Origin: Thiobacillaceae bacterium
GTDB lineage: Bacteria > Pseudomonadota > Gammaproteobacteria > Burkholderiales > Thiobacillaceae
Assembly: GCA_024643305.1 (NCBI GenBank)
Contig: JAHENE010000030.1
Location: 1 to 13,113 of the forward strand
Reading direction: 5' to 3'
Length of the DNA: 13,113 nucleotides
How positions within the stretch are numbered: the first letter of the stretch is position 1; every line of letters starts with the position of its first letter. The notes beneath the pieces are model-generated. The model worked only from the letters and a program-made list of their open reading frames with translations. It ran no database searches and was not told where the DNA came from. The position numbers and the translations under genes were made by a program. Below, in pieces: positions 1 through 7,468 of the stretch.

Positions 1-840
1 CGCCGTGGTCTGGTCAATGGCGTAGTTGGCATTACGAACAGTCTGGTCAGCTCGCTCAAGCAATACTACCCACAAGTGCTGGACTGGTTCGAACACCGGG
101 ACACCTTGATCTTCTGCGACTTCTTGAGCCGCTGGCCCACGCTCAGACACGTCAAGCGGGCCAGGCGGTCGACGCTGGAAACCTTCTTCGGCCAGCACAA
201 TTCTCGACGGGCGTACCTCGTCGAGGAACGAATCCAGGGCATCCGGGCTGCTACCGCGCTCACCGAGGATGAGTCCGTTATCCGCCCGAACCAGATGCTC
301 GTGCAGGCACTGGTCGAGCAGTTACGCGCACTTCTACTGGCCATCGATCGCTTTGATGCCGAGATCGATACCGTTGCCAAGAGTCTGCCCGACTACGATC
401 TATTCGCAGCATTGCCAGGCGCAGGACACATCCAGGCTCCCCGACTGCTGGTTGCCTTTGGCGAAGATCGAGATCGGTATACAAACGCCGCGCAGATTCA
501 AAGCTATTCAGGCGTTGCTCCGGTAGTCGAGCGTAGCGGTAACAAGTGCTGGGTCCACTGGCGCTTCGCCTGTCCAACCTTCCTCCGGCAGACCTTTGTG
601 GAGTGGGCGGGCTCAACCATACCGAGATCTTACTGGGCTGGTGCCTACTACCAACAGCAACGCAACAAAGGGTGTTCCCATCGGGTCGCGGTACGCGCCT
701 TGGCGTTTAAATGGATACGAATCCTCTATCGGTGCTGGAAGACACGCACTCCGTATGACGAATCCGTCTACTTGAATGCGTTAAGGCGACGGGGATCGCC
801 CCTGCTGGCAAGCCACTCGGAATCTGCAAATATCACTTGA
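1..840 (+). CDS. IS110-family transposase, C-terminal part (5' end off the window)
   Basis: This is a DNA recombinase of the IS110 family, which moves its insertion sequence by an RNA-guided (bridge RNA) mechanism. The frame is open from base 1 to the TGA at 838-840 (279 residues), so the gene is cut by the window edge. A GTG at 76 is internal, because the upstream codons already read family-like sequence (SLKQYYPQVLDWF). The visible part starts near the end of the RuvC-like DEDD domain and linker. It then contains the Transposase_20 domain: the helix-hairpin-helix type LPGAG at 412-426, then YSGVAPVVERSG at 505-540, whose serines include the probable catalytic serine, then KCWVHWRFACPTFLRQTF. 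The C-terminus (RRRGSPL near 787-807) looks complete. IS110 family assignment is strong; the subgroup and IS name cannot be given. No frameshift is seen, so the copy may be active. Confidence 0.93.
   Translation, partial: RRGLVNGVVGITNSLVSSLKQYYPQVLDWFEHRDTLIFCDFLSRWPTLRHVKRARRSTLETFFGQHNSRRAYLVEERIQGIRAATALTEDESVIRPNQMLVQALVEQLRALLLAIDRFDAEIDTVAKSLPDYDLFAALPGAGHIQAPRLLVAFGEDRDRYTNAAQIQSYSGVAPVVERSGNKCWVHWRFACPTFLRQTFVEWAGSTIPRSYWAGAYYQQQRNKGCSHRVAVRALAFKWIRILYRCWKTRTPYDESVYLNALRRRGSPLLASHSESANIT
1..840 (+). mobile_element. IS110-family insertion sequence, partial
   Basis: The element is inferred from the transposase. Its left end is off the window. The right end lies somewhere after 840 but could not be placed: members of this family usually lack long terminal inverted repeats and target duplications, and no obvious terminal signature was found in 841-1185. 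In the IS110 subgroup the guide RNA is encoded upstream of the transposase (off window here). In the IS1111 subgroup it lies downstream, in which case it would fall in 841-1185. Confidence 0.7.
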
Positions 841-1185
841 CGGAGTGTCTCAGGGCACGATGCGGTCAGTCAGGATGACCTCATCAAGCGGCCGCTCCTC
901 GGCCAAAGCCGACCTTCGGGACGGATGGACGCTATGACCGCAATGTGGAGTATTACCGTCCGTGGCGGTATCAAGGCGCTGAGAGGCAGCTTCCAGTAAC
1001 GACGACAGGCAAGAAGACAATCCAAACCGACCTGTCTAGCTTCCTGAAAGCAAGCGTTCAACGCCGAGGGTACTGCTAACACGAAAAGCAACTCGGAGTC
1101 CTGTCAATAACTGCACAATACGAGGTAAAAATAAAACTGGGAGCGAAGTCCCTCATTTAGGAGGGACATAAAATTCTTAATTCAC
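841..1185. other. Gene-free stretch between the IS110 transposase and the STAND gene
   Basis: No convincing coding region is seen on either strand. The stretch should contain the right end of the IS110 element. It also holds an imperfect hairpin at 954-970 (7-base arms with one G-T pair, 3-base loop), a short motif AAAGCCGACCTTCG at 905-918 that recurs with one mismatch at 5724-5737 on the far side of the STAND gene, and a perfect 7-bp hairpin at 1148-1167. The segment 1121-1190 is visibly AT-rich. It may be insertion sequence end plus decayed intergenic sequence. Confidence 0.5.
1126..1167 (-). terminator. Hairpin downstream of the STAND gene, possible terminator
   Basis: Perfect inverted repeat GTCCCTC (1148-1154) / GAGGGAC (1161-1167) with a 6-base loop, 18 bases past the stop codon of the minus-strand gene. 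On the minus strand a T-rich run (complement of 1126-1136) follows about 11 bases after the stem, so it is not a textbook intrinsic terminator. On the plus strand the stem is followed by ATAAAATTCTT, so it could equally end transcription coming out of the insertion sequence. Confidence 0.4.
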
Positions 1186-4100
1186 TTAATTCCGGATGAC
1201 TTTTTGCATCCAAATGGTCTGCATATTTCCATTGCCAACCAAATACGCAAGGCCGTGATAATCGGCCCAAACAAAATTGGAATCGGGGCCAGAAATATCC
1301 AGGTTCTGGAAAGCTCGCCGCTCCCCGCGTAACCACCAGACCAGGGTGTAATTCGATTCTGCGAGTAATTGTTGCAGACCTTCCAGCCGGGCAAACAGCA
1401 CATCCTCCCCATGCACCCAGCCTGACAGGCCAAATACTACTTGGCCTTGGCGGCACACCACTCCCCGATGCAAATCCAGTTCGAGGCCCCATTCCTGAAA
1501 TAACGAGGGCAAGAGAATCGTGATTGGGGCATGATCGTCGCGCCGGTCGGGATGTCCGCACTCACCGACAAATTCACGCCAAGAAACAGGCAAATAGACT
1601 CTCCAACTATCTGACGTAGGTGCGCAAAATCCGTCGTCCCAGTCAGCCTTTAAATTGGGCCATTGAGTAATCGGAATATGCCAGTCGTTGGCTGAATCGA
1701 CACGCCCTACCCCCGCCATACGAGCCTGAACACTTGGTTTATCTATCTTGTGCAGCAATTTTGGTAAATCGCTGGTATGTATCAACAAGGGGGTGATTTG
1801 CCACCAGATGTCTGCATGGAACTTTTTGCCCAGCCCCCACTGACCTGGCGCGAAATAGCTCTCCCAGATATGCTCGCTGGCGATTCGCAGCCAGGTTCCA
1901 CTCCCCCACTCCTTGGGCAAATCCTTTGCATACGCAACAATGTCCGCTGGGGGCAAGTCGCAAGAAGCTGCGTTTATCCATCTCTTCATGTTGTCCAGAT
2001 CAGGAAGCGGCCAGGATGGCAGGCTGGGTATGCGCCAGAACTCGTCATTCGATTTGCTCTTTGCCGGAGTGCCAAACCGTAACCATCGAGCAGGATCATG
2101 CAAATGCACCCCCACCTGATCAGGCGTGTCATAGCTACGTGGCTCCCTGTTCCAGCCCGGCTGCATTACGTAGTTATCGGAGAGGAAGGCCAGTAACGTA
2201 TACCAGCCTATCCACTGGTACTTCTTGCCAACGCGCTCCGTACGCCCGTCGCCATCACTGCGGCCGTGCTGGCGGGTGAAATATCCCGTATCGAAATTCT
2301 CAAAACGCTCAGCCGTCCAACCAAGGTTCCAACAATTCCAAGTCACAAAACGCCCAGCCAGAGCTAGGTCAAATACCTCTTTGAGCGGGCGTACGGAAAT
2401 TATGGGCTCTGATTTGCGAAATGGGCGTGAAGTTTCGGTTGAGCCAGGTAACGGCATAGAACTGAAATCAATAGATGCGGAATTTCCACCCATTATGTAC
2501 CGATAAAAATCTCCCCACCCTCTTGCCGAATGAAGAATACTGAGATAGCCACCAGATTTATCCAGACCCTCGAGGTTTTTAGTGCTTGGTACTTGATCGA
2601 GAGCAAGATGACTACGGTATGGAGGGCGGACCACGCTCAAATCAACATCTGGCAGCCAGCCCCGTCGGTGCGCATCTTCCACTATGCGCCGCGCATAATG
2701 ACGCAAAGTAATGTGGCACCAGCGGGGATTTCCGTCCGGGAATTGGCTATCATAAACCTGCTGCGCTGCCCACCCTGCGGCTTCCGGATTGCCATCATCA
2801 AGTATCACGCCCCACACCGCCACCAACACACCTTCGAGAACATATGGGTCATTAACGCTCAGAAAATCTGGCAGGAACTTTTTCAGCACCAAAGGGCATG
2901 CAACCAGCAAGCGCGTCAGCCCTTTGATGGCGGCATGGCGTAAAGGGTTGTTGGAAGTAGCGCAGGTCCATGCCAGCAATTGTGCGGCAGGCAGCGCCAC
3001 TTCCTCGTGGATGCCATGCAGTTGGGCATCGCGTGCCCACTTCACCAACTGACCGAGAGTCGAGGTCTCATCGGGCCACATGGGTGCGATTTCCACCGAC
3101 CAGATGGCATCGCGTGCGCCCGGGCTTTCTTGCTCAAGTAGACGTTTATGAATGAAGTGTTCCATCGCGAACGGATGACCCGGAATGAGAGCAAAACGGA
3201 TCAACTCGTCCAGCCCGTTCGACCCCGCTCTTTCTTTCCACAACTCGAACAACGAGTCCGAGTCGGCGCCAAACTCCTCCGGTTTGCTGCGCCATCGCAA
3301 ACTGTCAGTGAAAGCATTGTCGAGTTCCCAGAAAGAGAAACCGTTGCTGTCCGGATTTTCCGGTATCAGCGTTGGTAATTCAGCGCCTATGTGCTGGGGG
3401 GCAGCCAGACACAATGCTTCTAGGAGACCTGCGCGGCGGAAATAAAGCGGGTGCTCCATCCAGTTTGGGGAAACCAGCGGGAACAGTATTCCACCACTCG
3501 CAAGCGCCGCCGACAATGCCGCTCGTTTTTCCTCCCTGGTGCTCAGGTCATTGAATAGGTTTGTCAGCAAGCGATCTGCCAGGAAGGTATCCGACAATCG
3601 TTCGAATCCGAACTCCACGACCTCATCGTCACCATCGAGTCGGTCTATTAGTCCACCTGATGTGCAAAGAAAGCTTATGACGCGTTCAGTCCCGGCAGTC
3701 TGGCGAGAAATGTCGTCGGCTTGCTGGCGAGGCAGGGCAAATAGCCCCTGATCCAGCATGGCTTGCGCCAGTTTGTTCATAGTGCGGCGGAGGGGGGCGC
3801 TTCGGGACACATCGCCCAGTATTGCCTTGTCCTTTGCCTCTTGCTCTAGATATTCCATCCAGGCTTCCCATACTTCCAACCAAGAAGGCAGCCAGTGATG
3901 GAACTGTCTGCCTTTCAGGCTCTTAGCGAGAAGTTGTACATACAGCGGATTACTGAACTCACCCAACGGTGGTGCAACAGGTGCCTTGACACCGAAGAAT
4001 TCGAAATAATGCATGAGTGCATCTGGCTCGATGCCCATAAATCCCGGATGTTCCCATTCCACCCAAGGCGTGACACCTTCCACTGGCACTTCCGGCAATA

Positions 4101-5523
4101 CATGGTTAAGGTAATCTGAACGTATGGAAAGAACCAAAGCCAAATGTGGCCGCCGGGTAATTTCGTGTAGCATGCCCAACAGTTCGGTTCTCCATCGGTT
4201 ACGACTGGGCGTTTCGTTCAGTGCGTCGATTACGATCAAGGCACGCTGTTTTCTATTCGCACCCTCGTTCTCCAGCTTGTCCAGAAGTTGTGCGGTACTA
4301 CCCTGCCATTCAAGTTTTCCGCGAATGGCGGCCCAGAAGTCACCGGCTGAGTTTAAGGTTTGGCCCAACACTCCCACGGCGATTCCACCTGCATCCAGTG
4401 TGCTGTTGATCTCATGCACCAGGGTATGGGTTTTCCCTTGGCCAGCAGGGCCAGTCAACAAAAGCACCCGTTTGCTGACAATTTCGGCATAGCGCATCAG
4501 CAGTTCTGAAGCTTCCCTAGCGTTAATCGCAGCTTGTCTTAGTTGGTGACTTCTGTATCCATGTTTGTCTAACTTTTGGTCTTGCTCTCTTGCCTTGTCA
4601 TGAACATCGAGCTCGTCCCACGCCTTGCCCTCAATGCTTTTCAGTGTACTTAATATGAAGTCAAAATCTGGCGTAGTCTGCCAATAAACGTCGTTGCGCG
4701 AGCTCTCGGCAATGCGCTTCATCTCCCCCTGCTCATCCGCAAATGCTGCATCCCGGTCTATTTCTTTCCATGTCTTCGCGAGCACCTTGTCCATGGACTT
4801 AATGGCTGCCTCGCGCGTCAATAGCCAGTCAAACACCTCACCGATGTCAGTATCCAGATGGGCATCCCCAGTGTAACGAGGCCCGGCATTCGCGGTAAGA
4901 ACAGCGGCTTGGCGCTTTAGCCAGCTATCAAAAGGCTGATCTGCTCCTGGTTGGCACTGACTCAGGAACTCACGCAAATGACCTTCGAGTTTCCGAGTAA
5001 AGTCCGCCAGATCAGAATATCTGTTGACCGAACCTGTCCACTGTCCATTTTCCTTGAAGGGTGGCTGCTCGAAAAAGGTGTGTAAATTTTGATATTGAGT
5101 ATCGTCCGGGCAAGAATGATTTTCAGGAATACTCCAGCGATAAATGAGGATAGTCGGCCTATCTGCGCCACGCCGCCTTGCATCCCATGCCCGATGAAAT
5201 TCATATTCGCTGCCAGATAGAAAAGGCGTTCCGTCTATCTTCCGGAATTCGTTGGTCGGCAAAGGTGTGCCAAGTTTGCAACGAAAAATGCCGACGAATA
5301 GATCACAATCTTCTGGCAAGAAGACATGATTGTTCACAGATTCTTGTGGAGAAGCCAATGCCTCCAAAGGTACGCCTGCATCCCAGTCCCATGCAGCCAC
5401 CTCAATTCTGGTGAATGAAGAGATGAGCGGATCTGCGTTCAAGCGCGATGCAATTCCGTGAAGTGCGCAGCGTTCTTCTTCGCAGTCACCAGGAGATGAT
5501 AGAAAAATTTTGAAGCGCAACAT
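1186..5523 (-). CDS. DUF4062 (TIR-like)-NACHT/STAND ATPase, candidate Avs-like anti-phage protein
   Basis: Large multidomain protein, 1445 residues, uninterrupted. Residues 4-130 match DUF4062: KIFLSSPGD at 5-13, then EEER, DLFVGIF at 74-80, SGSEYEFHRAW at 103-113 and ILIYR at 125-129. Residues 205-345 are a linker including GPRYTGDAHLD. The STAND ATPase follows, with Walker A GPAGQGKT (358-365), Walker B ALIVIDALNE (428-437), a sensor strand LVLSIRSDYL (463-472) and a winged-helix end FGFERLSDTFLADRLL (637-652). Residues 660-1445 form a long C-terminal region, probably the ligand sensor; its block ERVGKKYQWIG (1096-1106) resembles, from memory, a motif in bacterial Avs/NACHT proteins. No signal peptide or membrane segment is seen, so it is likely cytoplasmic. 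By family analogy it would oligomerise on phage protein binding and activate the N-terminal domain, causing abortive infection. The ATG at 5523 is the first normal start after an in-frame TGA and abuts the domain, but lacks a Shine-Dalgarno. Architecture is clear; the defence role is inferred. Confidence 0.85.
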   Translation of the reverse strand: MLRFKIFLSSPGDCEEERCALHGIASRLNADPLISSFTRIEVAAWDWDAGVPLEALASPQESVNNHVFLPEDCDLFVGIFRCKLGTPLPTNEFRKIDGTPFLSGSEYEFHRAWDARRRGADRPTILIYRWSIPENHSCPDDTQYQNLHTFFEQPPFKENGQWTGSVNRYSDLADFTRKLEGHLREFLSQCQPGADQPFDSWLKRQAAVLTANAGPRYTGDAHLDTDIGEVFDWLLTREAAIKSMDKVLAKTWKEIDRDAAFADEQGEMKRIAESSRNDVYWQTTPDFDFILSTLKSIEGKAWDELDVHDKAREQDQKLDKHGYRSHQLRQAAINAREASELLMRYAEIVSKRVLLLTGPAGQGKTHTLVHEINSTLDAGGIAVGVLGQTLNSAGDFWAAIRGKLEWQGSTAQLLDKLENEGANRKQRALIVIDALNETPSRNRWRTELLGMLHEITRRPHLALVLSIRSDYLNHVLPEVPVEGVTPWVEWEHPGFMGIEPDALMHYFEFFGVKAPVAPPLGEFSNPLYVQLLAKSLKGRQFHHWLPSWLEVWEAWMEYLEQEAKDKAILGDVSRSAPLRRTMNKLAQAMLDQGLFALPRQQADDISRQTAGTERVISFLCTSGGLIDRLDGDDEVVEFGFERLSDTFLADRLLTNLFNDLSTREEKRAALSAALASGGILFPLVSPNWMEHPLYFRRAGLLEALCLAAPQHIGAELPTLIPENPDSNGFSFWELDNAFTDSLRWRSKPEEFGADSDSLFELWKERAGSNGLDELIRFALIPGHPFAMEHFIHKRLLEQESPGARDAIWSVEIAPMWPDETSTLGQLVKWARDAQLHGIHEEVALPAAQLLAWTCATSNNPLRHAAIKGLTRLLVACPLVLKKFLPDFLSVNDPYVLEGVLVAVWGVILDDGNPEAAGWAAQQVYDSQFPDGNPRWCHITLRHYARRIVEDAHRRGWLPDVDLSVVRPPYRSHLALDQVPSTKNLEGLDKSGGYLSILHSARGWGDFYRYIMGGNSASIDFSSMPLPGSTETSRPFRKSEPIISVRPLKEVFDLALAGRFVTWNCWNLGWTAERFENFDTGYFTRQHGRSDGDGRTERVGKKYQWIGWYTLLAFLSDNYVMQPGWNREPRSYDTPDQVGVHLHDPARWLRFGTPAKSKSNDEFWRIPSLPSWPLPDLDNMKRWINAASCDLPPADIVAYAKDLPKEWGSGTWLRIASEHIWESYFAPGQWGLGKKFHADIWWQITPLLIHTSDLPKLLHKIDKPSVQARMAGVGRVDSANDWHIPITQWPNLKADWDDGFCAPTSDSWRVYLPVSWREFVGECGHPDRRDDHAPITILLPSLFQEWGLELDLHRGVVCRQGQVVFGLSGWVHGEDVLFARLEGLQQLLAESNYTLVWWLRGERRAFQNLDISGPDSNFVWADYHGLAYLVGNGNMQTIWMQKVIRN

Positions 5524-5553
5524 ATCAAGGAGAATTAGGAATCGTCGAATGGC

Positions 5554-5572
5554 AACCCTTCATGTAAGGGTT
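5554..5572. promoter_or_regulatory. Perfect palindrome just upstream of the STAND start codon
   Basis: AACCCTT (5554-5560), spacer CATGT (5561-5565), AAGGGTT (5566-5572): 7-base arms, 30 bases before the ATG at 5523. It could be an operator for a dimeric regulator, or a leader hairpin. No regulator gene lies beside it. No clear -10/-35 pair was found nearby, so its relation to the transcription start is unknown. Confidence 0.4.
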
Positions 5573-5700
5573 CTATGACCATCTTAAAGCGAAATTGAAG
5601 GTATGTCAGACATTGGTTCACCGCTCGGCTGCGAATGATATTTCTACTCGGTATCCATCACCGATTAGCGCAGATTTAGGTGGCTCAAAATCCCTACACA

Positions 5701-5720
5701 GACGGTAATTGAATACCGTC
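5701..5720. repeat. Perfect inverted repeat (hairpin)
   Basis: GACGGTA (5701-5707) and TACCGTC (5714-5720) with a 6-base loop ATTGAA. No T-run follows on either strand, so it is unlikely to be an intrinsic terminator. A smaller hairpin (5743-5760, arms ATAGAT/GTCTAT) follows 22 bases later. The function is unknown; it could be part of a structured RNA leader for the minus-strand gene or of a decayed repeat. Confidence 0.4.
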
Positions 5721-5879
5721 GGGAAAGCTGACCTTCGACGCCATAGATACTAAGGTCTATTGACTGACAAATACCCGCCCTAGATGCGACAGTCATTTTA
5801 TTTTCGGACTGGCCAAGCCCATGAGAAGCAGTGCCGTGTGACTGCTGCACCCACATCCTACCGTTGATCCTCTGACGAT

Positions 5880-5901
5880 CCGACCGACAGCAGTGGGTCG
5901 G
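5880..5901. repeat. Inverted repeat CCGACC/GGTCGG
   Basis: Six-base arms at 5880-5885 and 5896-5901 with a 10-base loop. It sits at the boundary where the spacer turns into GGGTCGGAAG-type degenerate repeat sequence. It may be part of that repeat family rather than a regulatory site. Confidence 0.3.
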
Positions 5902-6045
5902 AAGTTTGTGTTCACTGGATAGGAAAGGTGCTGTTCAACGATTCAGCGTCCTCAACGGCTGCAATAGGAAGCATTGCCGCCGTATCGAAAGAAACGCCCC
6001 AAAGACAGCAAAGGCCGAACAGGAGCCGGTCAAAGCGGTCAGCAT

Positions 6046-6227
6046 GAACTTCCGCTACGGGTCGGGAGCACGCATTCCCCGTATTGAAAAGCAGCCGTTC
6101 GGCGTGAATTCCTGATCAGTGACTGCTCAAGACAGCATAGCGGACCAAGCTGGCTCAGAACCTGCCGACCGCTTTGGCCGAATAAGAGACGGTCGAGCAC
6201 CTCAACCCGAACTTCCGCTTCTGGCCG
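6046..6227 (+). repeat. Pair of degenerate 19-base direct repeats
   Basis: Two copies at 6046-6064 and 6209-6227 share the first 11 bases (GAACTTCCGCT) and 16 of 19 overall, with related pieces between them (for example CTTTGGCCGAATAAG near 6173). They appear to be decayed copies of a short dispersed intergenic repeat just downstream of glcF. No coding role is seen. Confidence 0.4.
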
Positions 6228-6234
6228 TTTACAG

Positions 6235-6259
6235 AAAAAAGAATCAGCTTACAAAAGCT
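6235..6259 (-). terminator. Weak intrinsic terminator candidate after glcF
   Basis: On the minus strand the end of glcF forms a 5-bp stem AGCTT/AAGCT (6259-6255 with 6250-6246, 4-base loop) overlapping the TAA stop. It is followed by GATTC and six Ts (6240-6235). The T-run is good but the stem is short and AT-rich, so termination efficiency is doubtful. Confidence 0.35.
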
Positions 6260-7466
6260 CCACCCAGTGTCTGACGGATGTACTTGTGCCTGATTGTAGA
6301 TGGGTGAGGCAGCCGATGTTGGCAGTAGCGATGACTTCTGGTTCTGACTGATTCAAGTGTCCGAGCTTGCGGTCGCGCAACTGAGTGGAAATCTCTGGTT
6401 CGAGCAGCGAGTAGGTGCCGGCAGAACCGCAGCACAGGTTGGTTTCGCTGACGGGCAGCAAGGTGTGGCCGGCAACGGTCAGCAGCGCTTCCACTACGCC
6501 GGTAATTTTCTGCCCGTGCTGCAGGGTACAAGGTGAATGAAAACTCACGCGCCGGGTATCTTTCGGACCACGGTTTGCCAGCCAGATCCGCAAGGTCGCC
6601 TCTTCCTGCAATAGCACTTCGGACAAGTCGCGGGTGAGCGCCGAAACGCGGGCGGCTTTTTCTGCGTAGGCCGGATCGTTTTTCAAATAATGGCCATATT
6701 CTTTGACGGTGGCCCCGCAGCCCGAGGCGGTCATGACGATGGCTTCAGCCCCGGCTTCGATATGTGGCCACCATGCATCAATGTTGCGGCGCATGGCATC
6801 AAGACCGTCTTCCTGAAAGTTGAGGTGGAAACTGACGGCACCGCAGCAGCCGGCATTGCTTGCCGTTATAAGGTTAATGCCGATGGCGTCCATTACTCGC
6901 GTAGCGGCTGCATTGATTTGTGGTGCGAGTGCCGGTTGCACGCAACCCGCCAGAGCAATCATTTTTCGTGAATGTTTGGTGGCAAGATGAGATTGAACTG
7001 TGTTCACAGATGGAATCTTGTTGGCCAGCGAATCCGGCAAAAATGGTTTCGCCATTCGCCCCAGTTTCAGCGTGCTGCCAAACAGTTTCGTTTGCGGCAG
7101 AAATTTGGCCAAGGCTTTGCGCTGCAGTTTTTGCCCAAGCGGGCGTGACACGTTTTGTTCGGCAAATTTTCGGCCGATGTCGATCAGCTTGCCATACTGC
7201 ACGCCGGACGGGCAGGTGGTTTCGCAGTTGCGGCAGGTGAGGCAACGGTCGAGATGCTTGAGCGTTTTCTGCGTGACGACGGCGCCTTCCAGCATTTGCT
7301 TCATCAGGTAAATGCGGCCGCGTGGAGAATCCAGTTCGTCGCCGAGAATCTGATAAGTCGGGCAAGTGGCGAGGCAAAAACCGCAGTGAACACAGGCGCG
7401 CAAGATGCTGTCGGCTTCCTGCCCGTCGCTGCTGTTGCGAAAAGACTTGGACAAATTTGTTTGCAT
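6249..7466 (-). CDS. glcF: Glycolate oxidase iron-sulfur subunit GlcF
   Basis: Iron-sulfur subunit of the membrane-associated glycolate oxidase (glycolate to glyoxylate). It passes electrons from the FAD subunits to the respiratory chain. The protein is 405 residues, normal for the family. Two [4Fe-4S] ferredoxin-type motifs are complete: C25-x2-C28-x2-C31-x3-C35-P and C75-x2-C78-x2-C81-x3-C85-P. The two cysteine-rich (CCG) domains follow, with C207-C208-G and C345-C346-G plus their partner cysteines near 174, 250, 313 and 386. It is the last gene of the glc set and starts 2 bases after the glcE stop, so it is almost certainly co-transcribed and translationally coupled; no strong Shine-Dalgarno is seen. 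Nothing is broken. Confidence 0.95.
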   Translation of the reverse strand: MQTNLSKSFRNSSDGQEADSILRACVHCGFCLATCPTYQILGDELDSPRGRIYLMKQMLEGAVVTQKTLKHLDRCLTCRNCETTCPSGVQYGKLIDIGRKFAEQNVSRPLGQKLQRKALAKFLPQTKLFGSTLKLGRMAKPFLPDSLANKIPSVNTVQSHLATKHSRKMIALAGCVQPALAPQINAAATRVMDAIGINLITASNAGCCGAVSFHLNFQEDGLDAMRRNIDAWWPHIEAGAEAIVMTASGCGATVKEYGHYLKNDPAYAEKAARVSALTRDLSEVLLQEEATLRIWLANRGPKDTRRVSFHSPCTLQHGQKITGVVEALLTVAGHTLLPVSETNLCCGSAGTYSLLEPEISTQLRDRKLGHLNQSEPEVIATANIGCLTHLQSGTSTSVRHWVELL

Positions 7467-7468
7467 GC

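Larger units (their letters stand above)
5524..6248. other. 725-base gene-free spacer between the STAND gene and glcF
   Basis: Only short frames without family character occur here. The spacer contains the palindrome at 5554-5572, a perfect hairpin GACGGTA/TACCGTC at 5701-5720, a smaller one at 5743-5760 (6-base arms, one G-T pair), a hairpin CCGACC/GGTCGG at 5880-5901, and a degenerate repeat pair at 6046-6064 and 6209-6227. Phrases such as GGGTCGGAAG and CTTTGGCCGAATAAG look like worn copies of one dispersed intergenic repeat. The promoter of the STAND gene must lie here or within it, but I could not place it. Confidence 0.55.

Noticed and set aside
76..78. GTG at 76 as the start of the transposase
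   Set aside because: The frame is open back to base 1 and the upstream residues already match the IS110 family, so this codon is internal.
5549..5578. Nine-codon reading frame on the plus strand (ATG at 5549) with AAGGAG at 5528-5533
   Set aside because: The SD-to-ATG gap of about 15 bases is too long, the peptide is tiny and the frame crosses the palindrome; this is probably chance.
5906..6115. 69-codon plus-strand reading frame in the spacer
   Set aside because: No family character, no ribosome binding site, and it overlaps the degenerate repeats.
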